A program made the translations under genes and the position numbers. The notes below the pieces were generated by a model. The model was not told where the DNA came from, made no database searches, and worked only from the letters and a program-made list of their open reading frames with translations. A stretch of DNA of 64,000 nt from Dactylosporangium sucinum (GTDB taxonomy: Bacteria; Actinomycetota; Actinomycetes; Mycobacteriales; Micromonosporaceae): the NCBI RefSeq assembly GCF_014647515.1, contig NZ_BMPI01000016.1:123041-187040 (forward strand), in the 5' to 3' direction. The stretch's first letter is position 1, and every line of letters begins with the position of its first letter. Of this stretch, positions 8,604 through 16,572 are shown piece by piece.

Positions 8604-9068
8604 GTGAAGGAACGGTGGCTGCCAGTTGGCCTCATCGCGGGAGGCCTCTTCCTGGTCAACGTGATCGCGCGGCTCGTGGTGCGGTTTGGGGCCGGCAGCG
8701 ACGACGACAAGCAGATCACGATCGGCCTTTGGGCGCTGGTCGCGGTCGGTGCGGTGATGATCCCGGTCGCGTTCTGGTATGCCCGGCGGCACCCGATGAT
8801 CCGGGTCGTCGGTGACCTCGGGATCGCCGTCGTCGTGGCCTGCCTGCTGGCGGTGCTGGTCGGGCCGTTCGTGTCGGGCGTGTCGCCGCTCAGCAACGGG
8901 GTCGGGCTGGTCTTCCGGCAGTTCTTCTACTTCGTCGGGCTGTCCGCGATCGGCGCCGTGCTCGGGCTGCTCGGGCTGATGACCATGGGGCTGGACTACA
9001 AGTCGCAGTCGTGGAAGCGGTACATCGAGCGGACCGACAGCAAGCCGCGCCGCGTCGTCAAGCGCTGA
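8604..9068 (+). CDS. small four-helix membrane protein, unknown function
   Basis: A 154-residue protein. The GTG at 8604 has a GGAGG seven bases upstream; the longer in-frame extension is not protein-like. It shows four hydrophobic segments (about 7-27, 38-60, 70-92 and 105-135) and ends in a basic tail (SKPRRVVKR), probably cytoplasmic. It lies 116 bases after the mshB-linked membrane gene on the same strand and ends before a strong inverted repeat. No domain is recognised; it may be a lineage-specific envelope protein. Confidence 0.65.
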   Translation: MKERWLPVGLIAGGLFLVNVIARLVVRFGAGSDDDKQITIGLWALVAVGAVMIPVAFWYARRHPMIRVVGDLGIAVVVACLLAVLVGPFVSGVSPLSNGVGLVFRQFFYFVGLSAIGAVLGLLGLMTMGLDYKSQSWKRYIERTDSKPRRVVKR

Positions 9069-9099
9069 CCGGCCCGCCGGTGGCCGAGGCTGATCGGGA

Positions 9100-9159
9100 T
9101 CCATGATCAAAGGAGAGATCTGGCTGCCAGGACGACCAGATCCTTCCCTTGATCATGGA
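9100..9159. terminator. bidirectional hairpin between convergent genes
   Basis: Two 24-base arms (9100-9123 and 9136-9159) separated by 12 bases pair with a few central mismatches; the outer part, TCCATGATCAA, pairs perfectly apart from slippage. It sits between the tail ends of the membrane gene (+) and the acetyltransferase (-), as expected of a two-way terminator. There is no T-tract. Confidence 0.65.
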
Positions 9160-9182
9160 CGCGGCGGCAGCGAGCCGAAGGC

Positions 9183-10133
9183 TCACGCACCCGGAAGCAG
9201 GCGGCGCGACGAGTAGACGTGGTGCGGGGTGAAGCCCAGCCCCGCGTAGAGCGCCACCGCCGGCTCGTTGTGCTGCTCCACCTGCAGATAGCAGTCGGTC
9301 GCGCCCAGGTCGAGCGCCCACGCCACCAGGGCCGCGATCGTCTGCTGGGCCAGGCCGCGGCGGCGGTACTGCTCGTCGACGCCGATCAGGGACAGCCCCA
9401 GCCAGCGACCCGCCGGGTCGGCCACGCAGCCTCGGGCGGTGGCGCGCAGGGCGCCGCTCTCGCAGTACCACTGTGCGAAACGGACCTCGGGCACGCCCGT
9501 CAGCACGCCGAGTGCGCAGTCGGGCAGCGGGCCCTTGCGGCCGCCGACCGCGGCCAGCCACTCGGCGGACGGGGCTTCGGTCAGGGTGACCGCGCCCGCC
9601 GCGGGAAGGCGCAGGTCCAACAGGCGGGCCGTCATCACGACCGTGAGCGGCTTGGCGGTCCAGCCGCGCCGCTCCAGGGCGTCGTCCAGGCGCTGGAAGA
9701 GCGGCACCGGGATGCTCATCGCGGGTGGCAGGCCGCGCTCGCGGTACCACTGCTCCACGAAATCGATCGCCTCGGCCTCGGGGAGATCGGGGGAGCCGAT
9801 CACCAGGGCCGAGTTCCCGCGCTGGGTCCAGCCGTCGGTCGCCCGCAGGAGCCAGTCGCCGAGGCGCGCCGTCTCGGGCGCGGGCCAGCCGGCCGCGGCG
9901 GCGTCCTCAATTGCCTCGGTAGGTGTGAAGCGGCGCCGCTGGGGCACGGTCTTGGCGAGGGCGATCTCACTCCTTGGTACCCGTACCGCGCCCGTTCGTG
10001 CACGCACTGTGAAATGTGTCTCGCCGACCTCGATCAGCTCGCCCAGGACGTCGGAAAACACCGGTCGTTCGTCCCGGATTCCCACGAAACGGCGCACCAC
10101 AACGCGTTGTCCCACATGTTGTGGCCCGAGCAC
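9183..10133 (-). CDS. GNAT family N-acetyltransferase with SH3-like N-terminus
   Basis: A 316-residue protein. The GTG at 10133 follows GGGAGG by six bases; the open frame upstream runs into the ferredoxin promoter region. The first 60 residues (LGPQHVGQRVVVRRF, VGETHFTVRA, VRVPRSEIA) form a small beta-barrel-like domain. The C-terminal 120 residues are a GNAT fold with the acetyl-CoA loop YRRRGLAQQTI and the final ALYAGLGFTPHHVYSSR. The arrangement resembles the mycobacterial Rv0428c-type acetyltransferases (recollection). The substrate is unknown. It is divergent from the ferredoxin-dapC pair, with 106 bases between starts. Confidence 0.8.
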   Translation of the reverse strand: MLGPQHVGQRVVVRRFVGIRDERPVFSDVLGELIEVGETHFTVRARTGAVRVPRSEIALAKTVPQRRRFTPTEAIEDAAAAGWPAPETARLGDWLLRATDGWTQRGNSALVIGSPDLPEAEAIDFVEQWYRERGLPPAMSIPVPLFQRLDDALERRGWTAKPLTVVMTARLLDLRLPAAGAVTLTEAPSAEWLAAVGGRKGPLPDCALGVLTGVPEVRFAQWYCESGALRATARGCVADPAGRWLGLSLIGVDEQYRRRGLAQQTIAALVAWALDLGATDCYLQVEQHNEPAVALYAGLGFTPHHVYSSRRLLPGA

Positions 10134-10239
10134 AATCGACCTCCCGTGAACCTGGATACTAGGCTCGTACCGCCGCAGTAGGGATGCGGCGGGGCCCGCC
10201 AACCACGTTGGCAGCCTCAGGCGCGAAAGAGGGCGACCC

Positions 10240-10566
10240 GTGACATACATCATCGCCGAACCTTGCGTGGACCTGCTCGACAAGGCCTGCATCGAGGAGT
10301 GCCCTGTCGACTGCATCTACGAGGGCAACCGCATGCTCTACATCCACCCCGACGAGTGCGTGGACTGCGGTGCCTGCGAGCCGGTGTGCCCGGTCGAGGC
10401 GATCTTCTACGAGGACGACGTCCCGGAGAAGTGGAAGGACTTCGTCGGCGCCAACTACACGTTCTTCGACGAGCTCGGCTCGCCGGGTGGCGCTTCGAAG
10501 GTGGGCAAGGTGGAGAAGGACGCGCCGTTCGTCGCCGCCCTGCCGCCGCAGGAGCACGACCACTGA
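10240..10566 (+). CDS. fdxA: seven-iron ferredoxin
   Basis: A 108-residue [3Fe-4S][4Fe-4S] ferredoxin. The start is a GTG at 10240 preceded by GAGGG. Cysteines at 8, 16, 20 and 24 (AEPC, KAC, EEC, VDC) and 39, 42, 45 and 49 (ECVDCGACEPVC) match the FdxA/FdxC pattern. It carries electrons for redox enzymes in the cytoplasm. Its stop overlaps the likely CTG start of dapC by four bases; the ferredoxin-dapC gene pair is conserved across actinobacteria. Length and C-terminal acidic tail are normal for the family. Confidence 0.93.
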   Translation: MTYIIAEPCVDLLDKACIEECPVDCIYEGNRMLYIHPDECVDCGACEPVCPVEAIFYEDDVPEKWKDFVGANYTFFDELGSPGGASKVGKVEKDAPFVAALPPQEHDH

Positions 10567-11672
10567 CCGGCACCGTCTCGGCTGGAGCCCGGCGCGCGCT
10601 CGCGGCCGGGCTTCCCGACTTCCCGTGGGACCGGCTGGAGCCGGTCAAAGCGAAGGCCGCCGCCCACCCCGACGGCCTCGTCGACCTGTCGATCGGCACG
10701 CCCGTCGACTCGGTGCCGGACGTCATCCGGGAGGCGCTGGCGCAGGCGTCCGACGCGCCGGGGTATCCGCTGACCGCCGGCACCCCCCGGTTACGCGGCG
10801 CGATCCGCGACTGGGTGACCCGCTGGTGCGGCCCGGCGTCCGACGCGTTCGGCGTCCTGCCGACGATCGGCTCGAAGGAGCTGGTCGCCTGGCTGCCGAC
10901 CCTGCTCGGCCTCGGCCCCGGCGACACCGTGGTGATCCCGCAGGTGTGCTACCCGACGTACGAGGTCGGCGTCCAGCTCGCCGGCGCCACGGTCGTCCGC
11001 GCCGACTCGCTGACGTCGGTCGGCCCGGCGCGCGTGCGGCTGGTCTGGATCAACTCGCCGGGCAACCCGACGGGTCGCGTGCTGCCGCCCGCTCACCTGC
11101 GCAAGGTCGTCGACTGGGCGCGTGAGCGCGGCGCGATCGTGGCGAGCGACGAGTGCTACCTCCCGCTGTCGTGGGAGTCGGAGCCGGTGTCGATCCTGTC
11201 GGTCTGCGACGGGGTGTTCGACAACGTGCTCGCGGTACATTCGCTGTCAAAACGGTCAAACCTGGCCGGATATCGCGCCGGGTTCGTCGCCGGCGATCCC
11301 GCGCTCGTCGACGAGCTCCTGCAGGTGCGCAAGCACGCCGGCATGATCGTGCCGGCGCCGGTGCAGGCCGCCATGATCGCGGCGCTCGGGGACGAGGTCC
11401 ACGTCGAGCAGCAGCGCCGGCGGTACCGCGAACGCCGGGTCGCCCTGCGCGCCGCCTTCGAGCGGGCCGGGTTCACGGTCGAACACTCGGAGGCCGGCCT
11501 GTACCTCTGGCTGACCCGCGACGAGGACTCGTGGGCGACGGCCGACTGGCTGGCCGAGCGCGGCATCCTGGCCGCTCCTGGGGCTTTCTACGGCCCCGCG
11601 GGCGAGCGCCACGTGCGGGTGGCCCTGACGGTGACCGACGAACGCGTCGAGGCGGCCGCCGCACGGCTGTAG
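10563..11672 (+). CDS. dapC: succinyl-diaminopimelate aminotransferase
   Basis: A 369-residue PLP-dependent fold-type I aminotransferase. DapC converts N-succinyl-2-amino-6-ketopimelate to N-succinyl-LL-diaminopimelate in lysine and cell-wall synthesis. The PLP lysine is in SLSKRSNLAGYRAGF and the cofactor Asp/Tyr are in ASDECYLPL; VDLSIGTPVDSVP is a DapC signature. No ATG, GTG or TTG occurs near the expected start. The only codon fitting both the family length and coupling is the CTG at 10563, which overlaps the ferredoxin stop (CTGA) with AGGAG nine bases upstream. A TTA codon occurs in TPRLRG. dapD and dapE lie just downstream. Confidence 0.9.
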   Translation: MTGTVSAGARRALAAGLPDFPWDRLEPVKAKAAAHPDGLVDLSIGTPVDSVPDVIREALAQASDAPGYPLTAGTPRLRGAIRDWVTRWCGPASDAFGVLPTIGSKELVAWLPTLLGLGPGDTVVIPQVCYPTYEVGVQLAGATVVRADSLTSVGPARVRLVWINSPGNPTGRVLPPAHLRKVVDWARERGAIVASDECYLPLSWESEPVSILSVCDGVFDNVLAVHSLSKRSNLAGYRAGFVAGDPALVDELLQVRKHAGMIVPAPVQAAMIAALGDEVHVEQQRRRYRERRVALRAAFERAGFTVEHSEAGLYLWLTRDEDSWATADWLAERGILAAPGAFYGPAGERHVRVALTVTDERVEAAAARL

Positions 11673-11708
11673 TGGCGCGGTAACGAAGTGGACCTGGCCA
11701 AGTCGTCG

Positions 11709-11745
11709 CGATGCCGGGGCCGGACACGAAACGGCCCCGGCATCG
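11709..11745. terminator. bidirectional terminator, dapC/dapD
   Basis: Perfect 14-base arms (CGATGCCGGGGCCG at 11709-11722 and its complement at 11732-11745) around a nine-base loop, placed between the convergent ends of dapC and dapD. No long T-tract follows, which is common for actinobacterial terminators. Confidence 0.8.
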
Positions 11746-11753
11746 CCGGTGCG

Positions 11754-12692
11754 TCAGTTGGCGTGCAGGGCGGCGTTGAGCTCGATGCCGCGGCCCTGGC
11801 GCTCGCGGACCTCCAGGCGGCCCGTCACCGAGTTGCGCAGGTACAGCAGGTTGCTCACGCCCGACAGCTCGCGCGCCTTGACCACGCGGCCGTCCGGGAG
11901 GGTCAGCTTGGCGCCGGCCGTGATGTAGCAGCCGGCCTCGACGACGCAGTCGTCGCCGAGCGAGATGCCGATGCCCGCGTTCGCGCCCAGCAGGCAGCGC
12001 TCGCCGAGGCGGATGGTCTCCTTACCGCCGCCGGAGAGGGTGCCCATGATCGACGAGCCGCCGCCCACGTCGGTGCCGTCGCCGACCACCACGCCGGCGG
12101 AGATGCGGCCCTCGACCATCGAGGTGCCGAGCGTGCCCGCGTTGAAGTTCACGAATCCCTCGTGCATGACCGTGGTGCCGGCCGCCAGGTGGGCGCCGAG
12201 GCGCACGCGGTCGGCGTCGGCGATCCGCACGCCCGACGGCGTCACGTAGTCGACCATGCGCGGGAACTTGTCGATCCCGTACACGTTGAGCCGCCGTCCC
12301 GCGGCCCGCTCGACGAGGCGCAGCTCGTCCACGCGCTCCGGCGGGCAGGGGCCGGCCGACGTCCAGGCGACGTTGGCCAGCAGGCCGAACTGGCCGTCGA
12401 GGTTGGCCTGGTGGGGCTGGACGAGGCGGTGCGAGAGCAGGTGGAGCCGCAGGTACACGTCGGCGGTGCTCACCGGCGCGTCGCCGAGCGACGCGATCTC
12501 GACCCGGACCGGCTCGACGCGGAGGCCGGGGAGCGGGCCGTCCGCAGTACCGGAAATGTCGGAAATGTCCGAAGGTGTCGGGCCCAGGCCCAGCTGGCCG
12601 GTCGGGAACCAGGCGTCGAGCACCTGCCCGGAGGACGTCACGGTGGCCAGGCCGAAGCCCCAGGCGGGCGAGTCGATGTAGGCGGTCGTCAC
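11754..12692 (-). CDS. dapD: tetrahydrodipicolinate N-succinyltransferase, actinobacterial type
   Basis: A 312-residue enzyme that transfers succinyl from succinyl-CoA to tetrahydrodipicolinate, the step that opens the succinylase branch of lysine and diaminopimelate synthesis. The N-terminal 150 residues are alpha/beta. The following region is a left-handed beta-helix of hexapeptide repeats (MHEGFVNFNAGTLG, MVEGRISAGVVVGDG, GERCLLGANAGIGISLGDD). These and the length match the long actinobacterial DapD rather than the shorter E. coli type. It starts at a GTG at 12692, divergent from dapE with 34 bases between the two starts, so the promoters must overlap. Confidence 0.93.
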   Translation of the reverse strand: MTTAYIDSPAWGFGLATVTSSGQVLDAWFPTGQLGLGPTPSDISDISGTADGPLPGLRVEPVRVEIASLGDAPVSTADVYLRLHLLSHRLVQPHQANLDGQFGLLANVAWTSAGPCPPERVDELRLVERAAGRRLNVYGIDKFPRMVDYVTPSGVRIADADRVRLGAHLAAGTTVMHEGFVNFNAGTLGTSMVEGRISAGVVVGDGTDVGGGSSIMGTLSGGGKETIRLGERCLLGANAGIGISLGDDCVVEAGCYITAGAKLTLPDGRVVKARELSGVSNLLYLRNSVTGRLEVRERQGRGIELNAALHAN

Positions 12693-12713
12693 GTGACCGA
12701 ACGCTACCCCATC

Positions 12714-12719
12714 TAGTGT
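12714..12719 (+). promoter_or_regulatory. -10 element of a probable leaderless dapE promoter
   Basis: TAGTGT is seven bases before the dapE ATG and no ribosome site is present between them, the arrangement of leaderless actinobacterial transcripts. The space to the divergent dapD start is only 34 bases. Confidence 0.45.
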
Positions 12720-12726
12720 CTACTCC

Positions 12727-13785
12727 ATGCTCACCCGTGATGTGCTCGCCGATCCTGTCGCCCTGACCCGTGCCCTCGTCGACATCGAGTCGGTGTCCGG
12801 CAACGAGGCGGAGATCGCCGACCGGGTCGAGGAGGTGCTCCCGACGCGGCTCAAGATCGAGCGCTTCGGCAACACGATCGTCGCGCGCACCGAGCTCGGC
12901 CGGCCGCAGCGGGTCGTGCTCGCCGGGCACCTCGACACCGTGCCGCTGCACGACAACTGGCCGTCCACAGTGGACGGGAACATCATGCACGGGTGCGGCA
13001 CCTCCGACATGAAGTCCGGCACCGCGATCGCCCTGCACCTCGCGGTCACCGAGCCCGCGCCCCGGCACGACGTCACCTACGTCTTCTACGACAACGAAGA
13101 GGTCGACTCGGCGCTGAACGGCCTGCGCATCCTGGCCGACAGCCATCCGCAGCTGCTGACGGACGCGAGTTTCGCGGTACTCCTGGAGCCCACCCACGGC
13201 CTGGTCGAAGCCGGCTGCCAGGGAACGCTGCGGGTGCTCGCGCGCACGAGCGGCAAGCGGGCCCACTCCGCGCGGTCATGGCTGGGCGAGAACGCCATCC
13301 ACAAGGCCGCCCCGATTCTCCAGAGGTTGCAGCAGTACCGAGAGCGCCTGGTCACCATCGACGGCTGCGAGTTCCACGAGGGGCTGAACGCCGTGCGGAT
13401 CAGCGGCGGCGTCGCCGGCAACGTCATCCCCGACGAGTGCGTCGTCGAGGTCAACTTCCGCTTCGCCCCCGACCGCTCCGAGCGGGACGCGCAGGACCAC
13501 GTGCGCGAGGTGCTCGACGGCTTCGAGCTGGACGTCGTCGACTCGGCTCCGGGCGCGCTGCCGGGCCTGGACGAGCGGCCGGCCCAGGAGTTCCTGGCCG
13601 CCATCGGCCAGCCGCCGCGGGCCAAGCTGGGCTGGACGGACGTGGCCCGCTTCGCGACGCTGGGCATCCCGGGCCTGAACTTCGGCCCCGGCGACCCCAA
13701 CCTGGCCCACAAGCAGGACGAGCACGTCGAGATCGACAAGATCCGCGAGTGTGCCGTGGTCGTGCGCCGCTGGCTGACGGCCTGA
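12727..13785 (+). CDS. dapE: succinyl-diaminopimelate desuccinylase
   Basis: A 352-residue M20-family zinc hydrolase that removes succinate from N-succinyl-LL-diaminopimelate. The metal and catalytic motifs are AGHLDTVPLHDNW, CGTSDMKSG and FYDNEEVDS, with a late His in PGDPNLAHKQDEHV. The lid/dimerisation domain is between about residues 170 and 280. It completes the dapC-dapD-dapE set within 3.2 kb, on the opposite strand from dapD. Only the short divergent gap separates it from dapD. It ends just before a 15-base perfect hairpin. Confidence 0.94.
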   Translation: MLTRDVLADPVALTRALVDIESVSGNEAEIADRVEEVLPTRLKIERFGNTIVARTELGRPQRVVLAGHLDTVPLHDNWPSTVDGNIMHGCGTSDMKSGTAIALHLAVTEPAPRHDVTYVFYDNEEVDSALNGLRILADSHPQLLTDASFAVLLEPTHGLVEAGCQGTLRVLARTSGKRAHSARSWLGENAIHKAAPILQRLQQYRERLVTIDGCEFHEGLNAVRISGGVAGNVIPDECVVEVNFRFAPDRSERDAQDHVREVLDGFELDVVDSAPGALPGLDERPAQEFLAAIGQPPRAKLGWTDVARFATLGIPGLNFGPGDPNLAHKQDEHVEIDKIRECAVVVRRWLTA

Positions 13786-13800
13786 CGCCGGCTTCCGCGA

Positions 13801-13836
13801 CGACGGCGGCCTCGGTGCTCTCCGAGGCCGCCGTCG
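13801..13836. terminator. bidirectional terminator after dapE
   Basis: Perfect 15-base arms (13801-13815 and 13822-13836, CGACGGCGGCCTCGG and complement) with a six-base loop. It lies 16 bases after the dapE stop and just past the end of the small minus-strand gene, so it can serve both. Confidence 0.85.
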
Positions 13837-13840
13837 CCGG

Positions 13841-13966
13841 TTATCGCTGTTGGTCCTCTACGGGCGGCGCGTCCGGCTGGCTGGCCATCATCCGCCGGAC
13901 CGCCAGCACTTCACGGATCCGCCGGTTCATCTGCCGCTTGCGGCGATCGTGCTCGGTTCGCGTCAT
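13841..13966 (-). CDS. small basic protein, unknown
   Basis: A 41-residue, strongly basic, helical peptide (MTRTEHDRRKRQMNRRIREV at the start). The ATG at 13966 has a GGGGGG tract seven bases upstream; the in-frame extension to 14068 is not convincing. It ends against the shared terminator with dapE. Small Arg-rich proteins of this kind are frequent in actinobacteria, but I cannot name a family. It could be a nucleic-acid-associated peptide; that is only a guess from charge. It may equally be spurious. Confidence 0.45.
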   Translation of the reverse strand: MTRTEHDRRKRQMNRRIREVLAVRRMMASQPDAPPVEDQQR

Positions 13967-14118
13967 CGCGGTCACCCCCCACACCTTGCACCCCGGTATA
14001 CCGGGTACGACGCGGTGGCAGGGTGAAACGTTGCCGTCTGCACCTGTTTTCTTACCGAACCGCGACATTCGACCGACCCGCCCCGTGGCCGCGCTCTCCC
14101 GTGGCGGCGTCGCGTACC

Positions 14119-14178
14119 GACGTTGGTCGATCTACCCTCGTGTTGATCACGAAAAGCGAGGGTAGATCGACCAACGTC
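14119..14178. repeat. long perfect hairpin, copy A of a dispersed element
   Basis: Arms of 22 bases (14119-14140 and 14157-14178) are perfectly complementary around a 16-base spacer. The arm contains ACGTTGGTCGATCTACCCTC, which occurs again as the arm of the hairpin at 34159. It lies 147 bases after the DUF3152 gene end and 153 bases before the small gene start, both on the minus strand. It could act as a terminator, but the sharing of the arm sequence between loci is unusual. Confidence 0.85.
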
Positions 14179-14325
14179 TTACGGCTCGTGCCCGAGCAGC
14201 GGACGGTCGGCTCGCGCAGCGGGACTCGTGCGAGGGCCGGCGGGTGCGAGGGTCGGCGGGTGCGAAACGGCAGGTCGGTCGCGGGCCGGGAGGGCGGCGG
14301 GGCCGGGCCGGGGAGAGCCGCGTGG
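14179..14325. other. GC-rich spacer with short repeats
   Basis: Non-coding spacer between hairpin copy A and the DUF3152 gene. It holds short G-rich repeats (GGGTGCGAGGGTCGGC-like units near 14240-14270). Together with 13967-14118, where nothing further is seen, it makes a 359-base gene-free stretch. Confidence 0.5.
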
Positions 14326-15108
14326 TCAGCGAGGGGCGGCGGGGCCGGTGACGTACGTCTTGCCGTCCGGATACGGCCACGGGTTGCGCACGCAGCCCTC
14401 CAGCCCGAACGTCTGCCGCGCCATCACCGGAGCCGGAGCCCCGGCGCGGGGGCACACCACGTGGCCGTTGCCCAGGAAGTGGCCGACCTCGTGGTTCACC
14501 ACCATGTCCCGGTAGTCCTCCAGCTGCGGGTACCACGCCACGCCCAGCAGCCAGCGCTTCAGGTTGATGATCACGTCTCGGCCGCCGCGGCAGGAGACCT
14601 CGCCCCTGGTGCGGACGCCGCGGCGGCCGCACATCGTGTCGGTGGTCGACGGGGTGGCCAGGTGCACCGTCAGCTCGCTCGGGGTGCCGGCCGGGACCCG
14701 CTGAAACGAGAAGCGGCCGCCCGCGATCCAGCTCCGGCCGTCGGCCAGCGTCGCGTGGACCGCCGCGGCGAACGTCTCCGGGTCGATGCCGGAGCCGTCC
14801 TCGGTCGCCACGATGTACCGGACCACGTGGCCGCGCTCGCCCACCCGATCGGCGCCCGTCGTGGAGAACGAGAACGTGCCGTTGCCCCTGGGCGGCACCA
14901 CGATCGGCGTGGGGGACGGCGACGGCGAGGGCGGCAGCGGCGGGGACAGGGTTGGTGACGGGGAGTCCGACGGGGACGGCGCCGGCGACGACGGTGCCGC
15001 CGCGGGCGGTTGGGCCGGGGAGGGCGCGCTCAGCCAGTACACAAGCGTCGAAATCGTGACGAGCACCGCGCAGGCTGCCGCAATGATCAGTAGCCGCCCC
15101 CGTGCCAT
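14326..15108 (-). CDS. DUF3152 family secreted zinc peptidase-like protein
   Basis: A 260-residue protein with an N-terminal membrane helix (about 5-26), a Pro/Ser-rich spacer to about residue 72 and an extracytoplasmic domain. The motif HEVGHFLGNGH is a zincin-type metal site (HExxHxxGxxH), and PVMARQTFGLEGC lies where metzincins have a Met-turn. This is the DUF3152 pattern, found widely in actinobacteria; substrates are not known. Four Cys (CGRRG, SCRGG, VVCPRA, EGC) may form disulfides. It is divergent from the LOG gene, with 71 bases between starts. Confidence 0.85.
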   Translation of the reverse strand: MARGRLLIIAAACAVLVTISTLVYWLSAPSPAQPPAAAPSSPAPSPSDSPSPTLSPPLPPSPSPSPTPIVVPPRGNGTFSFSTTGADRVGERGHVVRYIVATEDGSGIDPETFAAAVHATLADGRSWIAGGRFSFQRVPAGTPSELTVHLATPSTTDTMCGRRGVRTRGEVSCRGGRDVIINLKRWLLGVAWYPQLEDYRDMVVNHEVGHFLGNGHVVCPRAGAPAPVMARQTFGLEGCVRNPWPYPDGKTYVTGPAAPR

Positions 15109-15166
15109 GGGTGCATTGCTATCACGAGTTCACCGGCCTGGTCCGTCCCGTCTGGCGAGATCCACG

Positions 15167-15172
15167 TACCGT
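15167..15172 (+). promoter_or_regulatory. -10 element, leaderless LOG promoter
   Basis: TACCGT is seven bases before the ATG at 15180, with no ribosome site in between. This is the third gene in this window with the same hexamer-plus-seven spacing. Confidence 0.4.
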
Positions 15173-15179
15173 AGCGGGC

Positions 15180-15983
15180 ATGACCGACGCCAAGAGTGAC
15201 CAGCCTCGGGAGCGCCACCGCGGAATGGTGACGCTGCGGCGTGACGCGATTCCGTTGAGCACCGCCGACCAGCGGCTGCTCGACTCCCACCTGCGCCACG
15301 AGTGGAAGACCAAGGACGCGTGGCGGGCGCTGCGCATCCTCAGCGAGTTCGTCGAGGGCTTCGACACGCTCGCCGATCTTCCGAGCGCGGTCTCAGTGTT
15401 CGGATCCGCGCGCAGCAAGCCCGACAGCCCCGAGTGGAAGCTGGGCGAGGAGGTCGGCGGCGCGCTGGCCCGAGCCGGCTACGCGGTCATCACCGGCGGC
15501 GGGCCCGGCGTCATGGAGGCCGCCAACAAGGGCTGCTCGGAGGCGGGCGGCCTGTCGATCGGCCTCGGCATCGAGCTGCCGTTCGAGCAGGGGCTCAACG
15601 AGTGGGTCGACATCGGCATCGACTTCCGGTATTTCTTCGCGCGCAAGACGATGTTCGTGAAGTACGCGCAGGCGTTCGTCGTGCTGCCGGGCGGCTTCGG
15701 CACGCTCGACGAGCTCTTCGAGGCCGTCACCCTGGTCCAGACCCGGAAGGTGACCCGGTTCCCCGTGGTGCTGATGGGGAAGTCGTACTGGCAGGGGCTG
15801 CTGGACTGGATGCGCGACACGATGCAGGCGGACGGCAAGATCGGTCCGGAGGACCTGCAACTCCTGCTCGTGACGGACGATGTCGATGAGGCGGTACAGC
15901 ACATCGTCGATGCCGGGGAGCACCTCGACGACGTGCAGGCGGCGTCGGCGCGGCGGCTCGCCCGCGAGACGGGCAACAGCTGA
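15180..15983 (+). CDS. LOG family protein, long form
   Basis: A 267-residue Rossmann-fold protein. The signature GGGPGVMEAANKG and the active-site loop PGGFGTLDELFE identify the LOG (formerly lysine-decarboxylase-like) family, which hydrolyses nucleoside 5'-monophosphates such as cytokinin ribotides. The N-terminal 75 residues (RRDAIPLSTADQRLL) are an extension seen in the actinobacterial long form. The ATG at 15180 is favoured by a -10 hexamer seven bases upstream. The next gene encodes a second, shorter LOG protein, with the stop and start sharing one base, so the pair is co-translated. The physiological substrate is not established. Confidence 0.85.
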   Translation: MTDAKSDQPRERHRGMVTLRRDAIPLSTADQRLLDSHLRHEWKTKDAWRALRILSEFVEGFDTLADLPSAVSVFGSARSKPDSPEWKLGEEVGGALARAGYAVITGGGPGVMEAANKGCSEAGGLSIGLGIELPFEQGLNEWVDIGIDFRYFFARKTMFVKYAQAFVVLPGGFGTLDELFEAVTLVQTRKVTRFPVVLMGKSYWQGLLDWMRDTMQADGKIGPEDLQLLLVTDDVDEAVQHIVDAGEHLDDVQAASARRLARETGNS

Positions 15984-16537
15984 TGGCGTCGATCGGCGTG
16001 TTCTGCGCGTCGTCGCAGCGGCTCGACGGCCGCTGGCTCGACCTCGCGCACGACCTGGGCGTCGAGATCGGGCGGCGGGGCCACGAGCTGGTCTCCGGCG
16101 GCGGCTGCGTCGGGATGATGGGTGCCGTCGCCGATGGCGCCCGGGAGGGCGGCGCCCGCACGTACGGCGTGATCCCCCAGTCGCTCGTCGACCTGGAGGT
16201 CGCCGACACCAAGTCCGACGAGCTGGTCGTCACGGACGGCATGGCGTCGCGGAAGACGCTCATGATCGAGAAGTCGGACGCGTTCATCACGCTCCCCGGC
16301 GGCCTGGGCACCCTCGACGAGCTCTTCGAGGTGTGGACGACGGGCATGCTCAACCTGCACCGCAAGCCGATGCTGCTGCTCGACGCCGAGGGCTTCTACG
16401 GCGGCCTGCTCGACTGGCTGCGCTCGCTGGCCGCGCAGGAGTTCGTCCGGCGGGAGGCGCTGGGCATGCTCCTGGTCTCGCGGGACATCAACGAGTCACT
16501 GGATCTGCTCGAAGCGTCACTGCTGGGTGGCGGCTGA
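15983..16537 (+). CDS. LOG family nucleoside-monophosphate phosphoribohydrolase
   Basis: A 184-residue LOG protein of standard length. It has SGGGCVGMMGAVADGA near residue 38 and the catalytic PGGLGTLDELFE, with the conserved Arg/Lys in ASRKTLMIEKSDA. By family it cleaves AMP-type or cytokinin nucleotides to base and ribose 5-phosphate. Its ATG shares a base with the stop of the longer LOG gene. Rv1205 of M. tuberculosis lies near dapE in the same way (recollection). The conserved block ends here; the next gene, adnA, belongs to a different region of the mycobacterial chromosome. Confidence 0.88.
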   Translation: MASIGVFCASSQRLDGRWLDLAHDLGVEIGRRGHELVSGGGCVGMMGAVADGAREGGARTYGVIPQSLVDLEVADTKSDELVVTDGMASRKTLMIEKSDAFITLPGGLGTLDELFEVWTTGMLNLHRKPMLLLDAEGFYGGLLDWLRSLAAQEFVRREALGMLLVSRDINESLDLLEASLLGGG

Positions 16538-16572
16538 GCGGTTTTGTCGGTCGGTCGTGATTCCATAGCGGC

